Assembly (NCBI GenBank): GCA_913047795.1
Contig: CAJWTS010000035.1
Span: forward strand, 1-41,150
Direction: 5' to 3'
From: an uncultured Verrucomicrobiota bacterium
GTDB lineage: Bacteria > Verrucomicrobiota > Kiritimatiellia > CAJWTS01
Length of the DNA: 41,150 nt
The position numbers were made by a program, and so were the translations under genes. Positions 16,272 through 24,806 of the stretch are shown here, in pieces. Each line of letters begins with the position of its first letter. Positions within the stretch are counted from its first letter, which is position 1. Under the pieces are notes generated by a model, which made no database searches, was not told where the DNA came from, and was given only the letters and a program-made list of their open reading frames with translations.

Positions 16272-17372
16272 CTACGGGTTCGGTGTCAGGGCCAACATGC
16301 GCCTGATCGGCGGTGTCAGGCCGTGGGCCATGCGCATGAAGCCCAGGTCGGTGGGGTGCACGCCGTCTACCGTGCACTCGTCGAAGTCATCGCCCAGCAA
16401 CGTTGAGCCGTCAAGGAACTCGATCGGACCATCGCCGTTTTCCATCGCGGTCTGGACGGCGGCAGCCTGCATATCGCGGCAGCGATCGCGGTCGATTCGG
16501 CGGTCCTCATGGGTAATGTCGTACGCGAAAGGGATACGCGAGATCACGAGAATGGGAACGGTCGCATGTGCTTCGCGGAGAATGCGGATCGCACCGGGCA
16601 GGGTTGCCTCCATGCCTGCGTATCCGGCGTTGGCTTCGTAGTCCAAAACAAAAAGCCGGGGTTCGGCCATGCCGGCCATGACCTCGATTACCTCGGGTTC
16701 GCCGCGGCCGGTTCCGGAGTATCCCTGGTTAACAATTTCGACGTTTAAGGCGCGACTGACGATGTTGGTGTAGGCCATGCCGGGGCGGCAGGCACAGCCG
16801 CCCTGCGTGATCGAGGTTCCGTAGATCACGACCTTGCCGTCCATCGCCCATGGCGGCGGCGCCTCGAGCCTGGCTTCTGGCAGCAGGCCGATTTGAATGG
16901 ATTTCACGCTCTGGTAAAGAGGGAAGTTTAGCGTGAAGTTGCGCATCTCTGCGTCGGCGTGTTCGAACAGGAGTGCTTCGTACGCGGTTTCCCGCTGGTC
17001 GTATCTGGTCGTACCGTGATAACGCTGAGCCAGCGGCGGACCCACGTAGAGGTCGAAGCCGCATTGCCCGGTCGCGGGCATGTGATCCATGTCCGCCGGA
17101 CCGGCCAGCTCGACTTTAACGGCGAGATGGGTTGAATCGGATTGAAACGCGATTTGCCCGCCTGCGGTGTTGTTCGCGAGCTGGTCAACGGCTGGGGGCA
17201 GGGGTTGCGCGGGAGCGAGCGGAAGGCGCCGATAAACCTGATCCTGTTCGAACCATGGAAACCCGGTCAGCCGGAGCGGGGCATCGTTTGGCCTGTGCCA
17301 TAGAAGGGGCAATTCACTTCCCGCGAGGGGCGCTATGTTCTTGTCGAGGGTGGCGGGTGATTGTTGGTTCAC
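16272..17372 (-). CDS. SGNH-type esterase with N-terminal beta-sandwich domain
   Basis: A 366-residue hydrolase. Residues ~1-170 form a carbohydrate-esterase-like beta-sandwich (SGNH_hydro_N type); the catalytic domain follows with YGTSITQGG (nucleophile Ser 187), the oxyanion Gly in GYSGTGRG, LDYEANAG in place of GxND, and DGVHPTD (Asp 336, His 339). It likely removes an acyl group from a sugar or small ester. The open frame begins at 17450, but no ATG is available there. A GTG at 17370-17372 overlaps the TGA of the upstream PhyH as GTGA, which fixes the start by translational coupling. No signal peptide follows this start, so a cytosolic location is expected. Confidence 0.85.
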   Translation of the reverse strand: MNQQSPATLDKNIAPLAGSELPLLWHRPNDAPLRLTGFPWFEQDQVYRRLPLAPAQPLPPAVDQLANNTAGGQIAFQSDSTHLAVKVELAGPADMDHMPATGQCGFDLYVGPPLAQRYHGTTRYDQRETAYEALLFEHADAEMRNFTLNFPLYQSVKSIQIGLLPEARLEAPPPWAMDGKVVIYGTSITQGGCACRPGMAYTNIVSRALNVEIVNQGYSGTGRGEPEVIEVMAGMAEPRLFVLDYEANAGYAGMEATLPGAIRILREAHATVPILVISRIPFAYDITHEDRRIDRDRCRDMQAAAVQTAMENGDGPIEFLDGSTLLGDDFDECTVDGVHPTDLGFMRMAHGLTPPIRRMLALTPNP

Positions 17373-18151
17373 GTGCGGATAAACTCCAGATTGTGCAAGC
17401 GCTCGATCCAACGCTTCCGTTTCGGGCTGCCGCTCGGGTTCGACAGCCAATGCGAATTGTAGATCGTGATGTCCTGATCGTGGAAAGCGGCGGTGGTTTT
17501 GCGGCTGTTCGTCGCCTGCTTACGCGTGGCTTCCTCTTCTTCCGATGTCTTCGGGTTGTTGTAGTAGACGCAGGTACACATGCGCCGATCGTCGGACCCA
17601 CCCACGCTGGCGTGCCACAGGCGCAGATCGAAGGCAACCACATCGCCCGGCTCGGAGCTGCAGACGACGGACGGAATGTCCTCGATGACCGACTCGCGGG
17701 CGCCAATCTTGCTATCTAACGTTTCGTGCAACGGGAGCAGGTGTGATCCGGGGATGACCCGTAGCGCGCCGGAATCGGGTCCGACAGGATCCAGGTAGAA
17801 GGCAAACTTGATGCCATATTGCTGGATGCTTACCGTGTCCGAATGCCAGTTTGTATCGCCCACGTAACGATTGGCGTCGGTGAGCATACCGATGACATCG
17901 TCGCCGTAAAGTTGCTCGGCGACATCGCAAAGCCGCGGGTCTTCCAGCAGGTTGGCAAAGAACGGTGTGGACTCACCGAACATGGGCGTCCAATGACGCT
18001 TGCTGCCGTCAAAGGGGTCATGTGCATACGCCGTCGCCATGGTTTGTTCCAGTTCATCTTTGATCAACGTGAGTTCGTCCTCGGTGAAGACCTTGCGCAG
18101 AACGACGAAACCGAACGTCTTGAAGTGGCTATATTGTTGATCGGTCAGCAT
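17369..18151 (-). CDS. Phytanoyl-CoA dioxygenase (PhyH)-like oxygenase, first gene of operon
   Basis: A 260-residue Fe(II)/2-oxoglutarate oxygenase with all expected residues: His 103 and Asp 105 in NWHSDT, His 180 in LRLWHASVGG, and Arg 189/190 for 2-oxoglutarate. VIPGSHLLPLH is the conserved PGSH turn. The C-terminal tail (HWLSNPSG and the basic SPKRKRWIERL) is characteristic of a PhyH branch common in uncultured bacteria. A clear promoter lies 30 bases upstream of the ATG, so it heads the operon PhyH-SGNH-RraA-dimethylformamidase-like-(remnant)-SDR-Kelch. Its TGA overlaps the GTG of the esterase, tying the two proteins in expression. Confidence 0.88.
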   Translation of the reverse strand: MLTDQQYSHFKTFGFVVLRKVFTEDELTLIKDELEQTMATAYAHDPFDGSKRHWTPMFGESTPFFANLLEDPRLCDVAEQLYGDDVIGMLTDANRYVGDTNWHSDTVSIQQYGIKFAFYLDPVGPDSGALRVIPGSHLLPLHETLDSKIGARESVIEDIPSVVCSSEPGDVVAFDLRLWHASVGGSDDRRMCTCVYYNNPKTSEEEEATRKQATNSRKTTAAFHDQDITIYNSHWLSNPSGSPKRKRWIERLHNLEFIRT

Positions 18152-18180
18152 GGAGGCGGATGGGTATGCTTGAAGGGCGG

Positions 18181-18209
18181 ATACTAGCAGTGTGGTAACC
18201 CGGTGACAA
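18181..18209 (-). promoter_or_regulatory. Sigma70-type promoter of the 18.2-12.1 kb operon
   Basis: Reading the minus strand: TTGTCA (18209-18204), a 17-base spacer, then TAGTAT (18186-18181). This is 5/6 and 4/6 to the consensus boxes at ideal spacing. Transcription would begin near 18174, giving a leader of about 23 bases before the ATG at 18151. It lies in the 169-base gap after the stop of the preceding PhyH gene, so the downstream genes need not depend on readthrough. Confidence 0.55.
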
Positions 18210-18320
18210 TGGCGTAGCCGAGCCTGCGACCTGTGCCCCGAAGTTTCCGGCTCGACGGGCTGTGCTCACGGCCGGCCATCCACCGCTTATCGTCGGCAGC
18301 TAGATGTGCACCTGGCCAGG

Positions 18321-19091
18321 CTAAATCGCCGCCGCGAGTGTGAGTGCCTCCTCCGACAGTCGCGCCTTGGTCGCGGCACGCAGCAGCGCCTTATGATCGT
18401 TCTGGATATAGCCCGAACCGATCCGCGTGAAGTAGGAAAGGACGACGTGACGCGGTGCCTGGGAGCGGTTCACGGCGCCGCCGTGCCAGAGATGTGAGTT
18501 GAAGATGATTACCGAGCCCGCCTTGCTGGTCATATTGATTTGATCCGGTTGATCGGCTTCGCGGTCCTGGAGTGCGTCCTGCGGGAGCTGTTGGCGCAAA
18601 TGCGATCCGGGAATGATCCGCGTGCCTCCATTCGCGGCGCTGAAATCGTCGAGCATCCAGGCCGCATTACAGACGTAGTAGTCGCCCGGTTCAACCGGAT
18701 CATGCCAGTCGGCGTGCAGCCCTTGTTGCCCATGCCCGGGTAGCGATGCACGACTGGAAAGAGAAGACAGCTGGATGGACGTGCCGATCACGTGTGTGAT
18801 CGCCGTCAGCACGCGCGGATGGGTGATGAACCTCTCGAAAATCGCATCCTTATCCAGAAGGTTTGCGACACGCACCGTTCCGTCCTCCGTGTGCAGTTCA
18901 CGGCCCGCATCCTCGCCCTCGGTCTCTCCCAGTTCATCGAGCCGATTCCGGATGGTGACGACTTCATCGGCGGCCAGGATTTGGCCGAGCGGCAGGTAGC
19001 CCTGCACGTCGAGAAAGGCCCGTTCGTCGTCGGTCAATTGGTCGGACGCTACGCCGAGCGACTGCAGCGCTTCAAGGGATGTCATGGTCAT
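18321..19091 (-). CDS. Phytanoyl-CoA dioxygenase (PhyH)-like oxygenase
   Basis: A 256-residue oxygenase: His 126 and Asp 128 in GLHADWHD, distal His 203 in SHLWHGGAVNRS, and Arg 214 for 2-oxoglutarate, with IIPGSHLRQQLP in between. The N-terminal LDVQGYLPLGQIL is the typical PhyH start. It belongs to a different branch from the PhyH that follows. The ATG overlaps the TGA of the upstream hypothetical gene (ATGA at 19091-19088), indicating coupled translation; a second in-frame ATG two codons on is possible. A separate promoter follows before the next gene. The substrate is unknown. Confidence 0.87.
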   Translation of the reverse strand: MTMTSLEALQSLGVASDQLTDDERAFLDVQGYLPLGQILAADEVVTIRNRLDELGETEGEDAGRELHTEDGTVRVANLLDKDAIFERFITHPRVLTAITHVIGTSIQLSSLSSRASLPGHGQQGLHADWHDPVEPGDYYVCNAAWMLDDFSAANGGTRIIPGSHLRQQLPQDALQDREADQPDQINMTSKAGSVIIFNSHLWHGGAVNRSQAPRHVVLSYFTRIGSGYIQNDHKALLRAATKARLSEEALTLAAAI

Positions 19092-19828
19092 GCGCTCAGA
19101 AACTCACGCCGAAAACGTTCGAGGCAGGTCGTCGCGGTTCCTTCCATTATATACAGGACACCGTGCGAGGATACGGCCTCGCCGGGCGGAAGGGCATCGA
19201 AAAAGGGATCGGCGTGTATACAGGAAATCGAGGGATGACAGTTGCCGCAGATCGTGCGTGCCGAGTCCCAGCCGTGGCCGACCACCCACTTGCCGTCGGC
19301 ACTCTCCAGACCCACGAAGCCGAAATCGGGGGAGGGATTGTGTTGGAATTCTTCCCGCGGTGCCGTGCCCCAGAACCAGGCGTGACCCTTGTCGTAGTCT
19401 TCATATGGCGGATGGATGGCCGTGATCCGGTCATCGTGCACGTAAAAATACCGTTTCAGTTCTGTATCGACGAACGATGCAGCCGCGGCGAACTGGATAC
19501 AGACGCCCGCCACGCTCCCAGGCAGCGCTTCGGACGACAGGTTGGTGACCGATAACGTGAGCCCCACGCCGTCTTCGATTGGCGCAACTTCTCCGCGGAT
19601 CTCGAAGCTTCCCTCCCGGATCAATGTCGTGACGAGCGTGTCGCCCTCCATTCGAAAGCGCCGGTCCTCCGTGCGATCGAAGGTGCAGCAATCATGCGGC
19701 GGCTTTCCGTAATTCTCAGGCAACCAGATGTGGATGAAGTTGCGCGTGTCCGTGTACACGTCGAGTTGCACCAGGTGCGACGCCCGTATCGGCGCCAGGA
19801 ACGCAGCCGGTGTCTTGAATGGTTTCAT
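19088..19828 (-). CDS. Conserved hypothetical protein, coupled to PhyH
   Basis: A 246-residue soluble protein that I do not recognise. It is rich in beta-strand-like segments (FIHIWLPENYG, LVTTLIREGSFEIRGEV, VGLTLSVTNLS), with a charged middle (HPPYEDYDKGHAWFW) and a cysteine-bearing segment CGNCHPSISCIHADPFFD. This pattern is reminiscent of galactose-mutarotase-like or other beta-sandwich proteins, but no defining motif is seen. ATG 19828 (MKPFKTPAAFLAP) is preferred to 19870, since the extra 14 residues are basic and lack a ribosome-binding site; ACAGGT lies upstream of 19828. The stop overlaps the PhyH start by four bases, so a joint function with that oxygenase, such as substrate processing, is likely. 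Confidence 0.6.
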   Translation of the reverse strand: MKPFKTPAAFLAPIRASHLVQLDVYTDTRNFIHIWLPENYGKPPHDCCTFDRTEDRRFRMEGDTLVTTLIREGSFEIRGEVAPIEDGVGLTLSVTNLSSEALPGSVAGVCIQFAAAASFVDTELKRYFYVHDDRITAIHPPYEDYDKGHAWFWGTAPREEFQHNPSPDFGFVGLESADGKWVVGHGWDSARTICGNCHPSISCIHADPFFDALPPGEAVSSHGVLYIMEGTATTCLERFRREFLSA

Positions 19829-19974
19829 CGGTCGTGACCTGTCCCGCAAGTGCGGCCACCTACTGTGCAAGTCTCCCGGGTTGATTGCCAGCGTGTAATG
19901 CTGCGGACGTTCTGGTCCGAGGGGGCAGGGGAGATGCTCTGGTACCGGCGGTCAGGGCCAATGCGCTTTGTCTT

Positions 19975-20790
19975 CTAAAAAACCGCGCCGAGTCCGATGC
20001 GCAACGCGTCGCCCTGCGCCAGGTCTGTCCCGCGGACGCGTTCGTCCAGCGCGAATTTGTACTCGATGCGGCCCAATACGACGTCATTGAAATTCCAGAA
20101 GAAGGTTGGGCCGCCGCCGAGCCATTCGCTGCCGTCCGATTCCTCGATATACTCCGTCTCCCAGTTAATCGCGCCGCGGTCGTGGAAATTCCAGCCGATC
20201 TCGATATCAATCGACCATTCATCATCCTCTCCCGATGCCTGTTCCCACCAATAGGAGAGATCAGCGCTGATCTTGATGCCCGACGTTTCGCGCTCGAAGG
20301 TGACGGAGAAGCCGTAATCGGTGCTGCCGTCGCTGATCGGAAAGGCGCCACCGTCATCGCCCCCGAAACGGACCTGCGGCACGACACCCAGATGTCCGGA
20401 GTAATGCGGCTGGTTGACGTAGCGCCGCAACGGAAGGGCAAGTCTTGCGTCGTCGAGGCCGGTGCTCCGTTCCCAGCGCGTCGCACGATCGGCATCCATC
20501 ACGCGCCGCTTCTGTTGCACCCATGGCAACTTCGCGGTAACGCGGATTGATTTGTGCCAGGTGTAGATGCCCTCGAGATGCGTGATTCGTTTTTCGTAGC
20601 GCAACTTCTCCGGGTTCGGTACGGCGGTACCGCCGCGCAACAGGTCCGACGACCATCGAAATTCCTGGAAGACCTGTGCCCCGTACCCGCCGTTCCAGCG
20701 CGGAACTTCGTTCATGATGGGCTGATCGGCGTGGGCCAGGCAGGCCGTTACCGTGAGCAGCCAGCCGACTCGCAGGCGTGCAGGTTTCAT
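19975..20790 (-). CDS. Outer-membrane beta-barrel protein (phenol-degradation/MetA-pathway type)
   Basis: A 271-residue exported protein. A signal peptide (MKPARLRVGWLLTVTACLAHA) is followed by alternating amphipathic strands (SIRVTAKLPWVQQKR, DYGFSVTFERE, IKISADLSYWWEQ, IDIEIGWNF, VVLGRIEYKFALD) and a terminal aromatic residue (GLGAVF), as required for Bam-dependent insertion. This is the pattern of the 'MetA-pathway of phenol degradation' barrel family. It confirms a Gram-negative envelope. The ATG overlaps the stop of the preceding HMA-domain gene (ATGA at 20790-20787), so the pair is co-translated and probably works together in the envelope, for example in metal or solute handling. Confidence 0.7.
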   Translation of the reverse strand: MKPARLRVGWLLTVTACLAHADQPIMNEVPRWNGGYGAQVFQEFRWSSDLLRGGTAVPNPEKLRYEKRITHLEGIYTWHKSIRVTAKLPWVQQKRRVMDADRATRWERSTGLDDARLALPLRRYVNQPHYSGHLGVVPQVRFGGDDGGAFPISDGSTDYGFSVTFERETSGIKISADLSYWWEQASGEDDEWSIDIEIGWNFHDRGAINWETEYIEESDGSEWLGGGPTFFWNFNDVVLGRIEYKFALDERVRGTDLAQGDALRIGLGAVF

Positions 20791-21227
20791 TCCGCAGCGG
20801 GAATGTCGGTCACCTTCAATGTGCCGTCGTCGGAGTTCTGATAGATTCGCACCGGATCGTAGCCCGCCTTGCGAATGGCCTGACTCAACGATTCCGGATC
20901 GATCATTTCGGAGTTCTTAACCGACACCGTCAGTAGTGAGTTCTTGCGATCGACCTTGACGCCACGGGGCAGGGAATTGGTATCGACGAAGTCTAGACCG
21001 CATACCTTCTTTCCGATGCCGATCGCGCAGCTGCGGCAGCAGAGACCGTTCACGGCCAGGATAATCTGGTTCGTCTGCCCGGAAAGCCTGCTTTCGACCG
21101 TGGTCCGTTCCCTGGCGAGCCCGTCGGCGGCGGACTCGGCTGCCTTGTCCTGCGCCTGAACGGTGATCCCGATCGCGGCGAGGGCGCAGCACAGCGCTAT
21201 GGTGACGAGTCTCATCGTTACAAGCAT
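20787..21227 (-). CDS. Exported heavy-metal-associated (HMA)-like domain protein
   Basis: A 146-residue protein with a signal peptide (MRLVTIALCCALAAIGITVQA after an optional four-residue extension; starts at 21227 or 21215) and a C-terminal ferredoxin-like HMA domain. The metal-binding loop reads VNGLCCRSCAIG, with Cys 64 and Cys 67 as the CxxC pair and an extra Cys 63. The fold continues with GVKVDRKNSLLTVSV and ESLSQAIRKAGYDP, matching the beta-alpha-beta order of MerP/CopZ. It would bind Cu(I), Hg(II) or a similar soft metal in the periplasm. The barrel protein that overlaps its stop codon is the likely partner. No P-type ATPase or metal regulator is nearby. Confidence 0.75.
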   Translation of the reverse strand: MLVTMRLVTIALCCALAAIGITVQAQDKAAESAADGLARERTTVESRLSGQTNQIILAVNGLCCRSCAIGIGKKVCGLDFVDTNSLPRGVKVDRKNSLLTVSVKNSEMIDPESLSQAIRKAGYDPVRIYQNSDDGTLKVTDIPAAE

Positions 21228-21501
21228 AGTTCGTGAGCAATCAATGTGCCAGCTCCAATCGGAATCATGTGTATCTTGATATTCAGGGGCGATTCTGTAT
21301 CCGTCGGTCCGTTCTTATGTGGATTTTTTGCGGCCTGTAAAGGCCCAATCGGCGCTCATGTGGGGCTTGAAGCCGCCGCCCCGTTTTGGCAGTCTTAGGC
21401 GTGCTCACATTCTGCCGCGCGGTGGCGTTGAACGGATCGCGTTCTGATTGTGGATGGAGTGCCAGTATAAAGGCTAAACTGTAACAGAGGAGGGTCGTCG
21501 C

Positions 21502-23127
21502 GTGAATTCACATGTTCCTGCCGAACAACTGTCTGACAAAGAAAAGAAACTGCTCTTCTGGGCCAGTTTCCTGTCGTTGACCGCGGCTGGTGTCGGGTTT
21601 TCTTTTCGCGTGGCGCATGGCGGCTCATACGGTGAAGAATTTGAATTGACGAACCTTGAGATCGGCATGGTTTTTGGCGCAACGCTCTGGCCGATCGCGA
21701 TCACGATGATTGGCGGCAGTCTGCTGCTCGACAAGGTCGGGTTCAAGAAGCCCATGTTCGTCGCCTTTGCACTGCAGGCGATTGCGGCCATTGGCACCGC
21801 GACGGCGGACGGCTACACGAGTCTGTACCTGTTTGCCTTCTGTGCCGGCCTTGGGCACGGCATCGTGGAAGCCGTCATCAACCCGGTTTGCGCGGCTGTC
21901 TACCCGAAGGAAAAGACGAAGATGCTCACCATTTTGCACGCGGCCTGGCCGGCGGGTCTTGTCTTCGGCACGCTGCCGATCATTGCCGTCGATGCGATGG
22001 TTGACGGCGGTGCCTCGTGGAAACTGCATGCGCTGTGGATGCTGGTACCGGTCATTGCCTACGGGATCATGTGCCTGCCCTGCAAGTTTCCGGTCGACGA
22101 GCGCATCCAGGCCGGTGTGCCCTTCATGGATATGCTCAAGCAGGTCGGTTTCCTGACCACGTTTTTCGCCGGCGGAATGATGATCTACGAGATCGGCAAT
22201 CAGGTGGACGTGCTCACGCCCTGGGCCAAGCCGGGCAACTGGTTCTATGTCGCGATGGGACTTGGTGCCGGTGCCGGTATCGTCACCGGCATCGCGACGC
22301 GCTCGATCGGCAAGCCGCTGTTCTTCCTGATGTGCCTGGCCATGATACCCGTTGCTACGGCCGAGTTGGCCACCGACGGGTGGATCAAGAAGCTGATGAC
22401 CCCCGTCCTGCAAAGCATGGAAATCAATCCGTTGTTTGCCCTGGTTTTTTCCGCGGCGATCATGCTGATCTTTCGTGTCTTTGCCGGCGGTGTACTCAAG
22501 GTCTTCAGCCCACCGGCATTGCTCTGCGTCAGCGGCCTGGGATCGGCGATCGGCCTGTTCTGGCTGTCCGAGGCAACCGGCATTGCCGTCTTTATCGCGT
22601 TTGTGTGTTATGCTCTGGGCCAAACGTACTATTGGCCTTGCATCCTCGGGTTCGTGTCGGAACGTTATCCGGCGGGAGGGGCACTAACGCTGAATACGGT
22701 TTCGGCCTGCGGCCTGCTTTCAGTGGGCATCATTGGCGGACCGCTTCTGGGTGTGGCCTTCGATAAGGCGATCTACGCCGGAGTCAGCGACGAGCTTCCA
22801 ATGGTGGCTGAGGCGGCGACGAAGGACGCCGGGTTCCTCTGGATGAAGCACCAGGCGATTGATCCGGGCAAGAAGGATGCGTTTATCAACGCACTATCGA
22901 GCGCTGACCAGGCGTCCGCCAATGCGTCGTTCACGGATATCGACAACGGTGCCGGGCGTGGCGTGCTCGTTTTTGCAGCCCGCTTTCCGGCGACCTTGAT
23001 CGTGCTCTTCGGCGCGATAGCCTTGTATTTTAAGGCGAAGGGCGGCTACAAACCGATCGAGCTCGGCGCTGCGGATAGCGGCGGGGGCGGCTCCGGGGAC
23101 GTGGACCGTACTGGTATCGTGACTTGA
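21502..23127 (+). CDS. MFS transporter
   Basis: A 541-residue inner-membrane permease with about 12 helices. The first half contains the short loop LLLDKVGFKKPMFV, corresponding to the MFS A-motif between helices 2 and 3, and GLGHGIVEAVINPVCAAVYP. The second half holds VCYALGQTYYWPCILGFVSERYP and LLSVGIIGGPLLGVAFD. A cytoplasmic or periplasmic insertion near residues 425-475 and a glycine/serine-rich tail make it longer than the usual 400-450 residues. This variant is common in Planctomycetes and Verrucomicrobia-type genomes, often for sugars. It starts with GTG behind GGAGG. A TATAAA at 21466-21471 is a candidate -10 box with a poor -35. It diverges from the HMA operon. Confidence 0.85.
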   Translation: MNSHVPAEQLSDKEKKLLFWASFLSLTAAGVGFSFRVAHGGSYGEEFELTNLEIGMVFGATLWPIAITMIGGSLLLDKVGFKKPMFVAFALQAIAAIGTATADGYTSLYLFAFCAGLGHGIVEAVINPVCAAVYPKEKTKMLTILHAAWPAGLVFGTLPIIAVDAMVDGGASWKLHALWMLVPVIAYGIMCLPCKFPVDERIQAGVPFMDMLKQVGFLTTFFAGGMMIYEIGNQVDVLTPWAKPGNWFYVAMGLGAGAGIVTGIATRSIGKPLFFLMCLAMIPVATAELATDGWIKKLMTPVLQSMEINPLFALVFSAAIMLIFRVFAGGVLKVFSPPALLCVSGLGSAIGLFWLSEATGIAVFIAFVCYALGQTYYWPCILGFVSERYPAGGALTLNTVSACGLLSVGIIGGPLLGVAFDKAIYAGVSDELPMVAEAATKDAGFLWMKHQAIDPGKKDAFINALSSADQASANASFTDIDNGAGRGVLVFAARFPATLIVLFGAIALYFKAKGGYKPIELGAADSGGGGSGDVDRTGIVT

Positions 23128-23194
23128 TGAGCGTTCGCGAACCAGAGTTGAACCGCGCTGCCGTACGTCTGGTCGAGTCCATGCCATTCCCGCA

Positions 23195-23220
23195 GCGTCC
23201 GGCGTCCGGCAGCGTCCGGC
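23195..23220. repeat. Three short direct copies of GCGTCCGGC
   Basis: The 9-mer occurs at 23195-23203, 23202-23210 and 23212-23220, directly before the ribosome-binding region of the MscS gene. The first and third are extended as CAGCGTCCGGC. This looks like slipped-strand expansion in a noncoding leader; a protein-binding role cannot be excluded. Confidence 0.6.
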
Positions 23221-23235
23221 GGGCAGGGTAGGGCG

Positions 23236-24132
23236 ATGGATTTTCTCCGTACACTTGGGAAAGGGTTCCATGACGTCTGGAATCTGCAGCTCTATTCGAG
23301 CGGCAGCGACGCCGTACGGCTCAACCAACTCGTCATCGCCTTCCTGGTCATCGCCGTGGGCGTTGCGCTCAGCAAGAAGGTCACGCGCCTGCTCGGCGGC
23401 TGGCTGACCAGGACGGGGCGCATCGCCAGCAATACGGCGTACATACTGCAGCGGATCGTAAGCTACACACTCTTTGTCATCGTGGCATTGATTGCGCTGC
23501 CGATCGCCGGTATTCCGATCACGATCCTGGGTGTTCTCGGCGGCGCGTTTGCAATCGGCATCGGTTTCGGCGCCCAGAATATTTTCAATAACCTGATCTC
23601 GGGCGTGATCATCATGCTGGAGCGCCCCGTGCGCATCGGCGATATCGTGCAGCTAAATGAGGAGGAGGGGTACATCGAAGATATCGGAAGCCGTTGCGTG
23701 CGTATGCGCCGTGGTGACGGCATTGACGTGTTGATTCCCAATAGTTATTTCATCGAGCAGCCGGTTGTAAACTGGACCCTGCGTGACCGCGACGTGCGCG
23801 GCACGGTCACGGTGGGTGTCGCATACGGTTCGGCGGCGGAAGTTGTGCGCGACCTTCTCGTGGCCGCTGCAGCGGAAGATGAGGCGATTCTAAAGAGCCC
23901 CGAACCGGTGGTTCTTTTTCAAGACTTCGGGGACAGCGCGTTGATCTTCACGGTATACTTCTGGACGCACGTCCGCAATCCGATGGATCTGAAGCGTGTG
24001 CAATCAAGCTTACGCTACCGGATCGATGCCGCGTTCCACGAAAACGGTATCGTGATCGCATTTCCGCAGCGGGATCTTCACCTCAATGCGGCCGAACCGC
24101 TGGCCGTCGAACTTGTACGTTCGGACGCCTAG
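23236..24132 (+). CDS. MscS-family mechanosensitive ion channel
   Basis: A 298-residue small-conductance mechanosensitive channel. Two N-terminal helices (about 30-50 and 73-95) precede the pore helix TM3 with its Gly/Ala packing pattern ([20 protein letters not shown]). The conserved beta-domain follows ([35 protein letters not shown]) and the C-terminal alpha/beta cap with [15 protein letters not shown]. It gates on membrane tension to release solutes during osmotic down-shock. Length matches E. coli MscS. AGGGTAGGG precedes the ATG. Its stop overlaps the stop of the convergent cyclophilin gene by four bases, leaving no room for a terminator between them. Confidence 0.92.
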   Translation: MDFLRTLGKGFHDVWNLQLYSSGSDAVRLNQLVIAFLVIAVGVALSKKVTRLLGGWLTRTGRIASNTAYILQRIVSYTLFVIVALIALPIAGIPITILGVLGGAFAIGIGFGAQNIFNNLISGVIIMLERPVRIGDIVQLNEEEGYIEDIGSRCVRMRRGDGIDVLIPNSYFIEQPVVNWTLRDRDVRGTVTVGVAYGSAAEVVRDLLVAAAAEDEAILKSPEPVVLFQDFGDSALIFTVYFWTHVRNPMDLKRVQSSLRYRIDAAFHENGIVIAFPQRDLHLNAAEPLAVELVRSDA

Positions 24133-24806
24133 TCAGATTTCTTGGTCGGCGCCTGGTCCGTTTCCGACTTGCCGGGTGTGGCCTTGAGTTCGCCGCAGTC
24201 CGCAATCACGATCTTCTTGCTGGTCCTTCCGCTGGGGGCTGATCCGAAGCTCTCGATCTTCTTCACGACGTCCATGCCTTCAACCACCGAACCGAACACA
24301 ACGTGTTTGCCGTCGAGCCATTGAGTCTTCGCCGTGCAGAGGAAGAATTGCGAGCCGTTCGTGTTGCGCCCGGCATTGGCCATGCTGAGCGTTCCGGGTC
24401 CCGTATGCTTCAGCTTGAAATTTTCATCCGCAAACTTTGCGCCGTAGATGGATTTTCCGCCCGTGCCATTGTGGTGCGTGAAATCGCCACCCTGGCACAT
24501 GAAGTTTGGAATGACGCGATGGAACGTACTTTTCTTAAAACCGAAGCCCTTCTCTCCCGTGCACAGTGCGCGGAAGTTCTCGGCGGTCTTCGGCACGACG
24601 TCCTTGCGCAGTTCCATCACGATGCGGCCCAGCTTGTCGCCATCGGCCTCCATATCAAAGAAGACCCTGGGTAGTGTGACCTTCTCCGGTACCGCTTTTG
24701 CTACGGTTGGCGCTTTGGCCGAGCCTTCCTTCGGCTGTTGAGCCGGGGCATTGCCAGCGAACAACGTGGCTACAACGACGAGTAGAATTCTATGGCATGC
24801 GGTCAT
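24129..24806 (-). CDS. Exported cyclophilin-type peptidyl-prolyl isomerase, eukaryote-like
   Basis: A 225-residue protein: signal peptide (about 1-22, ending APAQ), a linker rich in Lys, Pro and Ala, a full cyclophilin domain (about 47-211) and a polar tail. All catalytic residues are present: Arg 97, Phe 102, Met 103 and Gln 105 in [14 protein letters not shown], plus Trp 163 and His 168 in [10 protein letters not shown]. The domain retains [18 protein letters not shown] and [15 protein letters not shown], which are nearly those of human cyclophilin A and are absent from the shorter E. coli PpiA/PpiB type. It would catalyse prolyl isomerisation in the periplasm. Convergent with mscS, overlapping by four bases. 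Confidence 0.92.
   Translation of the reverse strand: MTACHRILLVVVATLFAGNAPAQQPKEGSAKAPTVAKAVPEKVTLPRVFFDMEADGDKLGRIVMELRKDVVPKTAENFRALCTGEKGFGFKKSTFHRVIPNFMCQGGDFTHHNGTGGKSIYGAKFADENFKLKHTGPGTLSMANAGRNTNGSQFFLCTAKTQWLDGKHVVFGSVVEGMDVVKKIESFGSAPSGRTSKKIVIADCGELKATPGKSETDQAPTKKSD

Noticed and set aside
17373..17450. Upstream extension of the SGNH esterase into the PhyH gene
   Set aside because: No ATG is available and the GTG at 17372 forms a GTGA overlap with the PhyH stop.
21333..21350. GGCC inverted repeat near a T-run in the HMA/MFS divergent gap
   Set aside because: The T-run precedes the stem on the plus strand and becomes A-rich on the minus strand, so it cannot be an intrinsic terminator for either gene.
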